NCBI RefSeq assembly: GCF_045920555.1
Contig: NZ_CP174509.1
Span: 2,046,001 to 2,110,000 of the forward strand
Source of the DNA: Pseudalkalibacillus sp045920555
GTDB taxonomy: Bacteria > Bacillota > Bacilli > Bacillales > Fictibacillaceae
Reading direction: 5' to 3'
DNA length: 64,000 nt
How positions within the stretch are numbered: position 1 is the stretch's first letter; each line of letters begins with the position of its first letter. Shown one piece after another: positions 51,025 through 59,704 of this stretch. The notes below the pieces were generated by a model. The model ran no database searches. It was not told the origin of the DNA and saw only the letters and a program-made list of their open reading frames with translations. The translations under genes and the position numbers were made by a program.

Positions 51025-51213
51025 TTGTTTGAATCAGACTTCTTGATGGACCAGATAGTTTTTCGACTTAATAAAGGTGTAGCACTGGAACAAGTGAAGG
51101 GTGCAATAGAGGACATTATGAGGAGGGACCGTTCAAGTAAAGCTCTCATAGTCACTGGTGAGGGTAAGAGGATTTGCATACAACTGAGCTGGCTCAAGGC
51201 TACAGACAACTAA
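51025..51213 (+). CDS. Small protein, unknown
   Basis: 62 aa from TTG 51025 behind GAGGTGG; ATG 51046 is an alternative. Helix-strand pattern (VFRLNKGVALEQVKGAIEDIM; ALIVTGEGKRICIQLSW). Not recognised. Confidence 0.5.
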   Translation: MFESDFLMDQIVFRLNKGVALEQVKGAIEDIMRRDRSSKALIVTGEGKRICIQLSWLKATDN

Positions 51214-51302
51214 TGGAACACACAGGGGGCTACACAGCAGACGCAAGAAGCAGAAAGAGCAAAGCCATTGGTAGGGAGAGCAGCAAGACAATGGGAAAAT
51301 AA
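51213..51302 (+). CDS. Possible 29-residue peptide
   Basis: ATG overlaps the preceding stop (TAATG). Basic, ends KTMGK. No clear ribosome site; may not be real. Confidence 0.25.
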   Translation: MEHTGGYTADARSRKSKAIGRESSKTMGK

Positions 51303-51323
51303 AGAGTAATGGAGGGGATGAGA

Positions 51324-51626
51324 ATGAAAATAGAAAAGGAGTTGTATTTCAAAAGAGAGTACTCATACCGTGGACCTGATGGGGAGGTCTTTGAGAAAGC
51401 TGGCTGTTTCTTACTACCTCAGAGGGGTCAGCACTCTGATGAGGAGCTTTACCAGATGATGTACGAAAAAGCTTACTCAGTAACTAAGGAAGTACTAGAG
51501 AAACATGGAGGAAAGCTTCTGGAGTTCTCTATGGAGCAAATTTCAGAATTCGAGTTCAAGAGGTACGAGAAACAAAATAAGTATGATGTGTTCAAGCAAA
51601 GAAGTCAATTCAAGGGGGAACAATGA
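51324..51626 (+). CDS. Unknown element protein
   Basis: 100 aa from ATG 51324 behind GGAGGGGATGAG. Starts MKIEKELYFKREYSYRGPDG; an alpha/beta outline with a C-terminal charged helix. Last gene of the element before attR. Not recognised. Confidence 0.6.
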   Translation: MKIEKELYFKREYSYRGPDGEVFEKAGCFLLPQRGQHSDEELYQMMYEKAYSVTKEVLEKHGGKLLEFSMEQISEFEFKRYEKQNKYDVFKQRSQFKGEQ

Positions 51627-51975
51627 GCTAGTTTATTCGCTGGTCTTTTTTTGTCAAGGTATGATTGCTCAAAAGCGTGTTTCATATGACCTCTCAGACG
51701 TAATTATCTTTGGTGAACTGGGTAGTAGGTCACTTAATTGCAAATGAAAGCGATTCTATTTTTGTGATGATGGGGTATGATTTCTCAAGTCCCTACTGAG
51801 CTATTAACACTAGTTTCTACTATTGAATATGTCCCTCACCATGTTTTACCTGATGAGCTTGACAACTCTTTTATGAGTCCTGTACAATAAAGACTCAAGG
51901 TTTTCAATCGTACAGAGCACAAACTAGAGGAAAGCCTTCAAAGTATTGACCTCAGCCACTTACTGTGGGTTTTAT
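51627..51975. other. Non-coding right end of the element
   Basis: No gene with a ribosome site. GGTATGATTGCTCAA (51658) and GGTATGATTTCTCAA (51774) form a near-identical direct repeat, possible arm-type sites for the integrase. Confidence 0.45.
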
Positions 51976-52030
51976 CACCTTGACAGGGTGGAGGTCACTG
52001 GTTCGAGCCCAGTACGGGTCACCATACATA
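51976..52030. repeat. attR: 55-bp direct repeat, tRNA-Val 3' fragment
   Basis: Identical to 30832-30886. It restores only part of the tRNA gene and is not a functional tRNA, because the D arm and acceptor 5' strand are missing. Confidence 0.95.
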
Positions 52031-52038
52031 TGATTAAC

Positions 52039-52072
52039 GAAACCTCTTTCAACTATTGAAAGAGGTTTTTTA
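52039..52072 (+). terminator. Original tRNA-Val terminator, displaced
   Basis: AAACCTCTTTCAA / TTGAAAGAGGTTTTTT, 9 bp past attR. Before integration it would have ended the tRNA transcript. Confidence 0.88.
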
Positions 52073-52125
52073 ATACCCTCGACGATCCAATGTCATCAAG
52101 GATGGTTTCGGGGTTTTGTGAATGA

Positions 52126-53124
52126 TCAATTCCAATATCCAGCCCAGATTCTAAAAAGGTTCCTATTCATTTGCATACCTTTATCCTTAAGAGCTTGAAG
52201 GATGCTGAGATATTGTAACCCTTCCAATTGGATGACTCCATCAATGATATTTTTCCGAAAAGCTGATGGATTGTTTCGGGAGTATCCGAATCCGTTGATT
52301 GTAGGTAACAATCCACTTTCAGTTGACTTATCCTGCAAACTTGCTTGAATTCCTTGCATGCATTTGAATTTCCTATTACAAGGAATACCGGATCACGTTC
52401 GTCATGATGTTGTTCCTTCACTATTTTCTTTATGTGTGTTGAAGCGACAACCCAGTCTTCATTATAGGGTTGTTTTTCCCTCCTTATGGATTCAGGATGT
52501 CTTCTGTATTGATATAATACTTTGTTGATTTTATGGATCGATCCTGCTTCAAACATCCTCATTCATAAATCGTAATCGTAACAAATCTTTTAAGATGGAT
52601 CAAAGCCACCGACCTTTTCGTAAACATCCTTAGAAAAAAGGACAGAACCGTGACATAAAGGGTTGATGTAGAAACGATAGGAATTCATATGATCACCAGA
52701 TACAAGATAGTTACCGAATTCTTCAGTTTCTTAATCTTCTTTCCGGCACCTCAGTTTTACCGCTGATACATTTCTTTAACGTTCCCACGGCAGCTATCCC
52801 AAGATGTTCTTCAACATAAGATATCTGGTCTTCTAATCTTGTTGGACAGCTTAAGTCATCTGCATCTTGGATCGCAATCCATTTTCCTTTTGCGTTTTGA
52901 ATCCCCATATTCAACGCAGATGCAGCTCCTCCATTCTGAGGAAGGTGAATGAGACGGACTCGTGGATCTTGTATGTCATTTAGGATTTCGATTGTTTTAT
53001 CCGTAGAACCATCGTTTACAATAATGAATTCGAAGTCACGGTAAGTTTGTTGTAAAATACTATCTATTGCTTGCTGTACGTAAAGTTTACCGTTGTATAC
53101 GGCCATAACAACACTTATCTGCAT
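52126..53124 (-). pseudogene. Broken family 2 glycosyltransferase
   Basis: The N-terminal part (53124-52723) is an intact GT-A start: ISVVMAVYNGKLYVQQAI, VNDGSTDKTIEIL, NGGAASALNMG, QDADDLSCPTRLEDQI. It stops early. Between 52722 and 52563 another frame reads like the middle of the same enzyme (INPLCHGSVLFSKDVYEKVG). A third segment (52562-52167) continues with LYQYRRHPESIRREKQ, and the end (52359-52126) is in yet another frame. At least three frame breaks, so it is inactive. Probably a member of the host glycan gene set. Confidence 0.85.
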
Positions 53125-53202
53125 TCAGAAGATCCCCCACTCATTTTTAATTATGTATATTCCTTGGCTGTCTCTATATGAGAGAAGGACGGGTAAAGAA
53201 AA

Positions 53203-53237
53203 AGAAACCCCTTCGATCTTTGATCAAAGAGGTTTTA
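53203..53237 (-). terminator. Terminator of the Spo0E-like gene
   Basis: On the minus strand AAACCTCTTTGATC / GATCGAAGGGGTTT then CTTTTTCTTT. Confidence 0.7.
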
Positions 53238-53365
53238 TGTAATACACGACATAATAGAAGTGTGTTATGGATTCATTTTGGGTATAGTTGTTTTTATAGT
53301 GCCGCCAGATATTTATCGGAATCATAAGTTTCAAGTTCATTTGACTGTATTCCAATATATTAATA

Positions 53366-53539
53366 TCAGGAAATCTTGAGTATGTTCAAGTTTCGTTCAC
53401 GTATGTTGTTTACTAAATGTAGTTGTAGAAGCTTGTCCAACTCTTGGCTGCATTTAATGGTTTCGTTAGATGACATGCCATAAATTTTCGCTGTTTCTAG
53501 CATCTGTTCTCTCTTTCGTTCGATTGTGTGAACTAACAT
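53366..53539 (-). CDS. Spo0E-family aspartyl-phosphate phosphatase
   Basis: 57 aa from ATG 53539 behind TATGGAGGT; the upstream open part is not translated. The core SSNETIKCSQELDKLLQL has the SQELD signature of Spo0E/YisI/YnzD phosphatases, which remove phosphate from Spo0A~P and delay sporulation. Size is typical. Confidence 0.85.
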   Translation of the reverse strand: MLVHTIERKREQMLETAKIYGMSSNETIKCSQELDKLLQLHLVNNIRERNLNILKIS

Positions 53540-53713
53540 TTTTTTACCTCCATACCTAAGTTTCGAGTTGACCTTGTACATTATCTTACAAAGGAAAGAT
53601 CTTTGGAAGTCTTTCGTCGAAACTTCTAATGATTCGACAATAATAGAAAAAAATTCACACATATTAACGTATCAACTAGATAATAAGTCGTAAATGGATT
53701 CGGAGATGATCGA

Positions 53714-54769
53714 ATGGGTAAACAAGAAGATTTGGAAAAGAAAAAAGGACTGCCGCCAGGGTCCCTGGTGTACGTTGGAGATGAAGAGGCCTCGGTTACG
53801 AAGATTTCTGTCATTGATTATAAAGGTAATGTCATTGAAGAAAAATCTGTCGATACGATCGAGGAAGCTTTATCATATACCAAATTAGACAGTGTAACGT
53901 GGATCAATATCGAGGGGCTCCATAATAAAGAGGTCTTCAAGGGAGTGCGTGATATTTTCGGGGTTCATCCTTTACTCATCGAAGACATATTGAATACTGA
54001 ACATCGACCAAAAATCAACGTGCTGGACAATTATGTGCTGATGATTTTGAAGATGGTGTGGTTTGACCCCGAGGAAATCGATATTGACGAAGAACAGATT
54101 AGTCTGATCATCAAAGATCAAACGATCATCACGTTTCAGGAAAAAGAGGGTGATGTACTCGATCCGGTCCGCCAAATGATACGCCAAAATCTAGGGAATA
54201 TCCGCAATATGAGTACCGGTTACCTGGTCTATTCCATGTTAGATGCAATCGTCGATCAGTACTTGATTGAGTCAGAGCGGATTGCTTCAGACATAGAGAA
54301 GATAGAAGAGGAGATGGTGTTACATCCCGATCAAACGGTCCTACAAAAGATTTATAATTACAAAAATGTCGGAATGTTTCTTCGTAAGCAAGTATGGCCT
54401 GTGAAGGAAATCATTACAGGCTTGGAAAAAACGAAAATCATCGATTTGAATACCGGTTTTTATTTGAAGGATGTTTCCGATCATGTCATACATGTCATGG
54501 ATATGGTGGAGATGACTCATTCGATGTCAACTAACCTCTTGGATGTCTATTTCTCAAGTGTAAGTAACAAAATGAATGAGGTCATGAAGGTTTTGACGAT
54601 CGTTTCTACAATATTCATACCCCTCACTTTCATTGCTGGAATTTATGGAATGAATTTTCAATATATGCCGGAGTTGGATGAACATTGGGCATATCCGGTT
54701 GTTTGGGGTATTATGATCGCGATGACGATGGGTATGCTTATCTTTTTCAAAGTAAAACGTTGGTTCTGA
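53714..54769 (+). CDS. corA: Magnesium/cobalt transporter CorA
   Basis: 351 aa. Large cytosolic N-terminal domain (about 1-285), then two membrane helices at the C-terminus with the selectivity motif YGMNF between them and the acidic PELDEHW loop. Pentameric Mg2+ channel. ATG 53714 behind GGAGATGA. Second Mg2+ transporter in the window. Confidence 0.95.
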   Translation: MGKQEDLEKKKGLPPGSLVYVGDEEASVTKISVIDYKGNVIEEKSVDTIEEALSYTKLDSVTWINIEGLHNKEVFKGVRDIFGVHPLLIEDILNTEHRPKINVLDNYVLMILKMVWFDPEEIDIDEEQISLIIKDQTIITFQEKEGDVLDPVRQMIRQNLGNIRNMSTGYLVYSMLDAIVDQYLIESERIASDIEKIEEEMVLHPDQTVLQKIYNYKNVGMFLRKQVWPVKEIITGLEKTKIIDLNTGFYLKDVSDHVIHVMDMVEMTHSMSTNLLDVYFSSVSNKMNEVMKVLTIVSTIFIPLTFIAGIYGMNFQYMPELDEHWAYPVVWGIMIAMTMGMLIFFKVKRWF

Positions 54770-54851
54770 ATGAATTGTCTAACAAATTGTGGAATAAAGT
54801 TGCTATAATGGGAGGGCATTATTCAAATCGTAAAAAAATGGAAGTGAACAT

Positions 54852-56375
54852 ATGACGAAAGAAGATATTTTGGTAGGTATAAAAGAGAAGACCACACTCA
54901 GGCCACTTGTCTTGGCTGCAGTCATTTTGGCGATGTTCATGGCGGCGATTGAAGGAACGATCGTTTCTACTGCAATGCCGAGCATTGTCGCTGATCTGGG
55001 TGGTTTTAGATTGTACAGCTGGGTATTTTCTGCTTATTTGCTTATGCAGGCTGTAACGATATTGATTTATGGGAAATTATCCGATTTGTTCGGCCGTAAG
55101 CCTGTTTTTACATTCGGTATTGTCATGTTCATGACCGGCTCATTGATGTGTGGTTTTGCTGACACTATGGAAATGCTTATCATCTACAGGCTTATTCAAG
55201 GACTTGGCGCGGGTGCGGTGATGCCGATCGCGACTACGATTGTCGGTGACATGTATACAATGGAGGAACGTGCAAAGATCCAGGGGTACTTAGCGAGTGT
55301 GTGGGGTATCTCTGCCATCCTCGGTCCAGCTTTTGGAGGCTTCATCGTCCTTTATTGGGACTGGGCATGGGTGTTCTGGCTCAATCTTCCTCTTGGTATC
55401 TTAGCGATTTTGGGAACTAATTTATTTTTGCACGAAGACATTGAAAGGAAAAAGCATGAGATTGATTACATAGGAGCATTACTGATTTTTATTTCTGTCA
55501 GCAGCTTGATGATTGCTTTGATTCAAGGTGGGGTTTCGCTCCCTTGGACCTCATGGCAGATCGTCGGATTGATCGCAACCTTTGCTGTAAGTTTCATGTT
55601 GTTCATCTTCCAGGAACGTCGTGCCTCAGAGCCGACTATGCCACTTGGCATATGGAAGGACAGATTGATTACGTTAGCAAACCTAGCGTCTTTGACTACC
55701 GGTGCGATTTTATTCGGTATCTCTTCGTTCTTGCCTGCTTATGTGCAAGGTGTTATGGAGGAGTCACCGCTTGTAGCGGGCTTCACCCTTACAACAATGT
55801 CCATTGGTTGGCCGATCGCATCCACATTAGCTGGGAGATTGATCATAAAATTAGGTTTTCGGACAGTCGCTCTTGGAGGGGGAGTAGCTCTCGTTTTAGG
55901 CTCGCTCTTTTTTGTGTTCCTTGACCCAGTGAAAGGACCGGTTTGGGCTGCAATCGGTTCATTCATCATTGGAGTCGGGATGGGACTTTCAACGACGACC
56001 TTCATCGTTTCCATTCAATCATCAGTAAACTGGGAGAAACGCGGAGTTGCGACAGCTTCTAATATGTTCATGAGGATTCTTGGAAGCGCCATCGGGGCGA
56101 CCCTTCTAGGCGGGATTCTCAATAATCGGCTACAGAACTATTTGGAGGCTCATGGAGCTAATCTGGATGAATCGTTATCAATCGATGCTGCAAACATCCT
56201 TCTCGAAAAATCACAACGAGAAAAATTGGCACCTGAAACACTGGAAATTCTTCAAAAAGGGCTTACATTTTCTCTTGATAGTGTTTATATCGGAGTTTGT
56301 ATATTAGCCATCTTAAGCTTTGTCTTGATCGCCTTTCTACCGAAAAAGGAAGATCAAACACCTGAACAGAAATGA
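54852..56375 (+). CDS. MFS multidrug exporter, DHA2 (14-helix) type
   Basis: 507 aa. Motif A GKLSDLFGRKPVF, the substrate/DHA2 region TIVSTAMPSIVADLGG, motif C-like GLGAGAVMPIATTIVGD and ILGPAFGGF. Fourteen hydrophobic helices expected. Drug:H+ antiporter of the EmrB/QacA group; substrate unknown. ATG behind GGAAGTGA. Confidence 0.92.
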   Translation: MTKEDILVGIKEKTTLRPLVLAAVILAMFMAAIEGTIVSTAMPSIVADLGGFRLYSWVFSAYLLMQAVTILIYGKLSDLFGRKPVFTFGIVMFMTGSLMCGFADTMEMLIIYRLIQGLGAGAVMPIATTIVGDMYTMEERAKIQGYLASVWGISAILGPAFGGFIVLYWDWAWVFWLNLPLGILAILGTNLFLHEDIERKKHEIDYIGALLIFISVSSLMIALIQGGVSLPWTSWQIVGLIATFAVSFMLFIFQERRASEPTMPLGIWKDRLITLANLASLTTGAILFGISSFLPAYVQGVMEESPLVAGFTLTTMSIGWPIASTLAGRLIIKLGFRTVALGGGVALVLGSLFFVFLDPVKGPVWAAIGSFIIGVGMGLSTTTFIVSIQSSVNWEKRGVATASNMFMRILGSAIGATLLGGILNNRLQNYLEAHGANLDESLSIDAANILLEKSQREKLAPETLEILQKGLTFSLDSVYIGVCILAILSFVLIAFLPKKEDQTPEQK

Positions 56376-56726
56376 ACAACCTATATTCCTTAGTAAGGGT
56401 GCAGTCTCTCTCCGGCTTAACAACACTTTAAAAATGACACGTCGAGTTGGGGAGGCTGATCCTATTTTTGTGCGCAGCTCCATTTTATTGGTGATTTACA
56501 TTAATTTAGAGGACAGCTGTTCCGTTATTTGTGACAAAATGGGGTGTTTCTAAAAATTAGAGGTCATCTGTTCCGCTGATTGGGTTAAAGGAGAAATATT
56601 TCCAATGATTTTCAGCAAATAAGTCTCTGGTGTCCACTAAAATCACATCTTGACATCTTTTTGTAAGCTAAGGAGAAATAACCTTCGATTTAACGCATTT
56701 CACCCTGTGCATAATTCAAAATCAAA
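56376..56726. other. Non-coding gap with a degenerate direct repeat
   Basis: TTAGAGGACAGCTGTTCCGT (56506) and TTAGAGGTCATCTGTTCCGC (56557) differ at three positions. No gene seen. Confidence 0.5.
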
Positions 56727-57098
56727 TTAACCCCTCGTTTTTTCTAGGAATTCGATTCGATTTTGAAAAGGATCGAAGAAGGAGAACCGTTTCATACCTG
56801 GAATCTGCGTTTCTTCTTTAATGGTTACATGATTTTCTAGTAGATGGCTTTTCACCGTATCGAGATCGGCTATTTCAAAGGCTGGATGTCTTTTGCTTTT
56901 TTCTGTATAAGGTTCTGTGCCGATATGCAGTTCGATGTCTCCAACCTGATACCATAAGCCTCCATTCTTTTTCAACGCCTCAGGTTTCTCGATTTCAGTC
57001 AAGCCTAAAACAATACTGTAAAAGGTACGAGCTTTTTCCTCTTCACCAGTCGGTATACAAATTTGGACATGATGGAGTCTTTTGAATATGATCTTCAT
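56727..57098 (-). CDS. VOC-family (glyoxalase/bleomycin resistance-like) protein
   Basis: 123 aa. LHHVQICIPTGEEEKARTFYSIVLGL, LWYQVGDIELHIGTE and FDPFQNRIEF follow the beta-alpha-beta-beta-beta VOC pattern with metal-ligand His and Glu. Starts 1 bp after the TauE gene stop, so the two are coupled. Substrate unknown. Confidence 0.88.
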   Translation of the reverse strand: MKIIFKRLHHVQICIPTGEEEKARTFYSIVLGLTEIEKPEALKKNGGLWYQVGDIELHIGTEPYTEKSKRHPAFEIADLDTVKSHLLENHVTIKEETQIPGMKRFSFFDPFQNRIEFLEKTRG

Positions 57099-57099
57099 C

Positions 57100-57840
57100 T
57101 TATAAGTTCCCTCCTAGAAATTGATAGACGAGTTGAATCAAGAGTAAAACAGTGATAAACCGCAATATCAGTTTTACGACCGATTTTGAAAGTTTGCCAG
57201 CAAGCCGGACGGCGACTTGGGCCCCTATCAATGAACCGATCGATAAAGGGATAGCAACGTCCCACCGGACATAGCCAGTTACATAGAAGCTGATAAAACC
57301 CCCGAAACAACTTAAAAAAGTATTGAATCGGGTGTAGGCGATGGTTCGGAGGTAAGAGATACCCTGATAGAAAAATAGATACATCTGGAACGTTGCCTGA
57401 CCGGGTCCGAACATGCCGTCATATGTGCCAATTCCGAATAAACTTGGGTAACTCCACAATGATAATCTTTCATGTCCGTCATTCTGCTGTGGTGGTTTCT
57501 TGATGAAGGATGTAAGAAAGGCTATGCCCAATAAACTGATCCCGATAATGATCATGGTTCGTTCTGATAAAGAGGAAGCGATCAACCCACCCATAATCCC
57601 GCCAATAAAACTGAATGGGGCTATTTTTAATGCAGCTTTCAGCTTCACTTCTTTCCGTTTCAATAGAACGAAAAAGCTTGAAAAAGAACTTAGCATATTA
57701 GAAAATTTGTTTGAAGCGATTGCGTTGTGTACCGGAACACCAGCTAGGAGCATGGCTGGAAGATTGATCAGTCCGCCGCTTCCAGCAAGTGTACCGATAA
57801 AAGTTGCAGCAAAACCAATGAATATCAATAATAGAGTCAT
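57100..57840 (-). CDS. TauE/SafE-family membrane permease
   Basis: 246 aa from ATG 57840 behind AAGAAGGTACC. About eight hydrophobic helices; LIFIGFAATFIGTLAGSGGLINLPAMLLAG at the N-terminus and FGIGTYDGMFGPGQATF in the middle are family signatures. Members export sulfite, sulfoacetate or related anions, but the substrate here cannot be told. Confidence 0.9.
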   Translation of the reverse strand: MTLLLIFIGFAATFIGTLAGSGGLINLPAMLLAGVPVHNAIASNKFSNMLSSFSSFFVLLKRKEVKLKAALKIAPFSFIGGIMGGLIASSLSERTMIIIGISLLGIAFLTSFIKKPPQQNDGHERLSLWSYPSLFGIGTYDGMFGPGQATFQMYLFFYQGISYLRTIAYTRFNTFLSCFGGFISFYVTGYVRWDVAIPLSIGSLIGAQVAVRLAGKLSKSVVKLILRFITVLLLIQLVYQFLGGNL

Positions 57841-57961
57841 AATGGTACCTTCTTCCATTTCAGCTTCTGTTGTTATCGTATGCTATATTCAGCTATAATA
57901 AAATGACAATTATTTTATGTTCTATGATAAGGAAAACTTATCAACAAAGGTGTGAGGGATT

Positions 57962-58837
57962 ATGCAGATGACCGAGTTTAAAGTGTTGAATGTATTGGCA
58001 GCTGAATTGAATATGCGCAAAGCTTCTGAACGGCTTTATGTCTCACAGCCAGCATTGAGCCAGCGGCTTCAATCCATCGAACAACGATGGGGGGCGAAGC
58101 TTTTCATCCGATCACAAAAAGGGTTGACACTCACACCGGCAGGAGAAAAGGTTATTGAATTTGTCAACAAGACCCTCCAGACCGAAGAGGACCTGCAGGA
58201 TGAAATTTTATCACTAGGAGACGTCGTACATGGAACTTTGAAGATTGCTGTTGCATCGATCATAGGTCAATATTGGCTGCCGAAGGTATTGAAGGAATAT
58301 GTGGAACAGTTTCCGAACGTGAAAATTTCACTAGTTACAGGGTGGAGCAGTGAAGTTCAGCGGCAATTGTTCAGCGATCATTACCATGTAGGGATCATAA
58401 GAGGTTATCCTGATTGGAAGGGACCAAAAGAGTATTTGATGAAAGATGAACTGAACCTTGTCGATACAAAAATCCAGTCTTTGGAGGAATTGAAGGAGAC
58501 GACAAGACCTTTCATCCAATTCAGAAGCCATTCTACTTATTATCAGGAAATCCAGGACTGGTGGGTGAAGAAATTCAAATCCCCACCGAAAAGGACGATT
58601 GTCGTGGATCAGATCGAGACCTGTAAACAGATGGCGTTGAACGGTATCGGTTATGCAATATTGCCTTCCATAAGCTTGACTAGTCAAGACCGGAATATCC
58701 ATACGATTCCGATTTTGAATGAGCGGAATGAGCCGCTCAGCAGGGACACATGGATCATAAACAGTGAGGCTTCGCTCCAGTTGAAACAGGTCAGTGCCTT
58801 TATTGAACTGATCAAGTCGATGAAACAAAGTACGTAA
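57962..58837 (+). CDS. ccpC: LysR-type regulator CcpC
   Basis: 291 aa. N-terminal HTH MRKASERLYVSQPALSQRLQSIEQ and effector domain containing SIIGQYWLPKVLKEYVEQFPN, TGWSSEVQRQL, GIIRGYPDWKGPKEYLM and QIETCKQMALNGIGYAILPS, which match B. subtilis CcpC closely. CcpC represses citB and citZ in response to citrate. As in B. subtilis it lies upstream of dapH-dapL. Divergent from the TauE gene. Confidence 0.92.
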   Translation: MQMTEFKVLNVLAAELNMRKASERLYVSQPALSQRLQSIEQRWGAKLFIRSQKGLTLTPAGEKVIEFVNKTLQTEEDLQDEILSLGDVVHGTLKIAVASIIGQYWLPKVLKEYVEQFPNVKISLVTGWSSEVQRQLFSDHYHVGIIRGYPDWKGPKEYLMKDELNLVDTKIQSLEELKETTRPFIQFRSHSTYYQEIQDWWVKKFKSPPKRTIVVDQIETCKQMALNGIGYAILPSISLTSQDRNIHTIPILNERNEPLSRDTWIINSEASLQLKQVSAFIELIKSMKQST

Positions 58838-58966
58838 CACTTAACATCTTGGTGAAAATACGATAAAATGAACGCGATTGAAATGAAATAGACGAACTAG
58901 AAGCTCAGAGTTCATGAAGTGGAATGGACTAAGCAGCTTGTAATTTGGTCATAGGAGGAATTGGAC

Positions 58967-59686
58967 ATGAAAATGATGGATGCAAATGAAATCATCTCGT
59001 TTATTCAAAATAGTGAGAAGTCAACACCTGTAAAAGTACATATCAAGGGAGATCTTGAGGGAATTGATTTCGGAGCTGACACGAAGTCTTTCATTACAGG
59101 CAGTACCGGCGTGCTTTTTGGTGAGTGGAAAGAGATAAAGGCTGCAATAGAACAAAATGAATCTTCCATTGAAGATTATGTGGTAGAAAACGATCGACGG
59201 AACTCAGCAATTCCTTTGCTGGATCTTAAAGGTGTACAAGCACGAATTGAGCCAGGGGCAATTATCCGTGACCAGGTTGAAATCGGGAAGAATGCAGTGA
59301 TCATGATGGGTGCTATGATCAACATCGGGTCTGTCGTCGGTGAAGGTACGATGATCGATATGAATGTTGTGCTTGGCGGTCGTGCAACCGTCGGAAAGAA
59401 CTGCCATATCGGTGCAGGTTCAGTGCTAGCGGGAGTCATCGAGCCTCCGTCAGCCAGCCCTGTAGTCGTTGAAGACGGCGTTGTTGTTGGTGCTAATGCT
59501 GTTATTTTAGAAGGTGTAAGAGTCGGTGAAGGATCTGTGGTAGCAGCAGGAGCAGTTGTTACGGAAGATGTACCTCCATTGTCAGTGGTTGCTGGGACAC
59601 CAGCCCGTGTCATCAAGAAGATTGATGAAAAGACGAAAGGCAAGACTGAAATCAAGCAAGAACTTCGCCAATTGAAAGAAGATTAG
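58967..59686 (+). CDS. dapH: Tetrahydrodipicolinate N-acetyltransferase
   Basis: 239 aa from ATG 58967 behind ATAGGAGGAATT. N-terminal DapH domain (ANEIISFIQNSEKSTPVKVHIKG), then left-handed beta-helix hexapeptide repeats (about 90-215: IEPGAIIRDQVEIGKNAVIMMGA) and VVAGTPARVIKKID. Acetyl branch of lysine/meso-diaminopimelate synthesis. Followed by dapL. Confidence 0.96.
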   Translation: MKMMDANEIISFIQNSEKSTPVKVHIKGDLEGIDFGADTKSFITGSTGVLFGEWKEIKAAIEQNESSIEDYVVENDRRNSAIPLLDLKGVQARIEPGAIIRDQVEIGKNAVIMMGAMINIGSVVGEGTMIDMNVVLGGRATVGKNCHIGAGSVLAGVIEPPSASPVVVEDGVVVGANAVILEGVRVGEGSVVAAGAVVTEDVPPLSVVAGTPARVIKKIDEKTKGKTEIKQELRQLKED

Positions 59687-59704
59687 AAAAGGAGAGAGCG
59701 ACAT

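Larger units (their letters stand above)
30832..52030. mobile_element. 21-kb integrative element in tRNA-Val, satellite- or plasmid-phage-like
   Basis: Bounded by identical 55-bp direct repeats. The integrase gene lies next to the tRNA. Contents in order: integrase with coupled micro-genes including a SinI-like one; HTH protein; three-gene cargo; resolvase; repeat-rich region with micro-genes; XRE regulator; iterons and Rep; an IS21 copy; HNH-like protein; several unknown proteins; terminase-small-subunit-like protein; tape measure protein; short genes. GATC is almost absent apart from the IS, unlike both flanks. No conjugation genes, capsid, portal or large terminase were recognised. Confidence 0.92.

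Noticed and set aside
51505..51747. 80-codon frame overlapping the last element gene
   Set aside because: Mostly a shadow of the gene at 51324-51626; no start signal of its own.
51976..52025. Second tRNA-Val gene
   Set aside because: Only the anticodon arm to CCA is present; it is the att duplicate.
30832..52030. Complete prophage or conjugative element
   Set aside because: No capsid, portal, large terminase, lysis, relaxase or type IV secretion genes were recognised.
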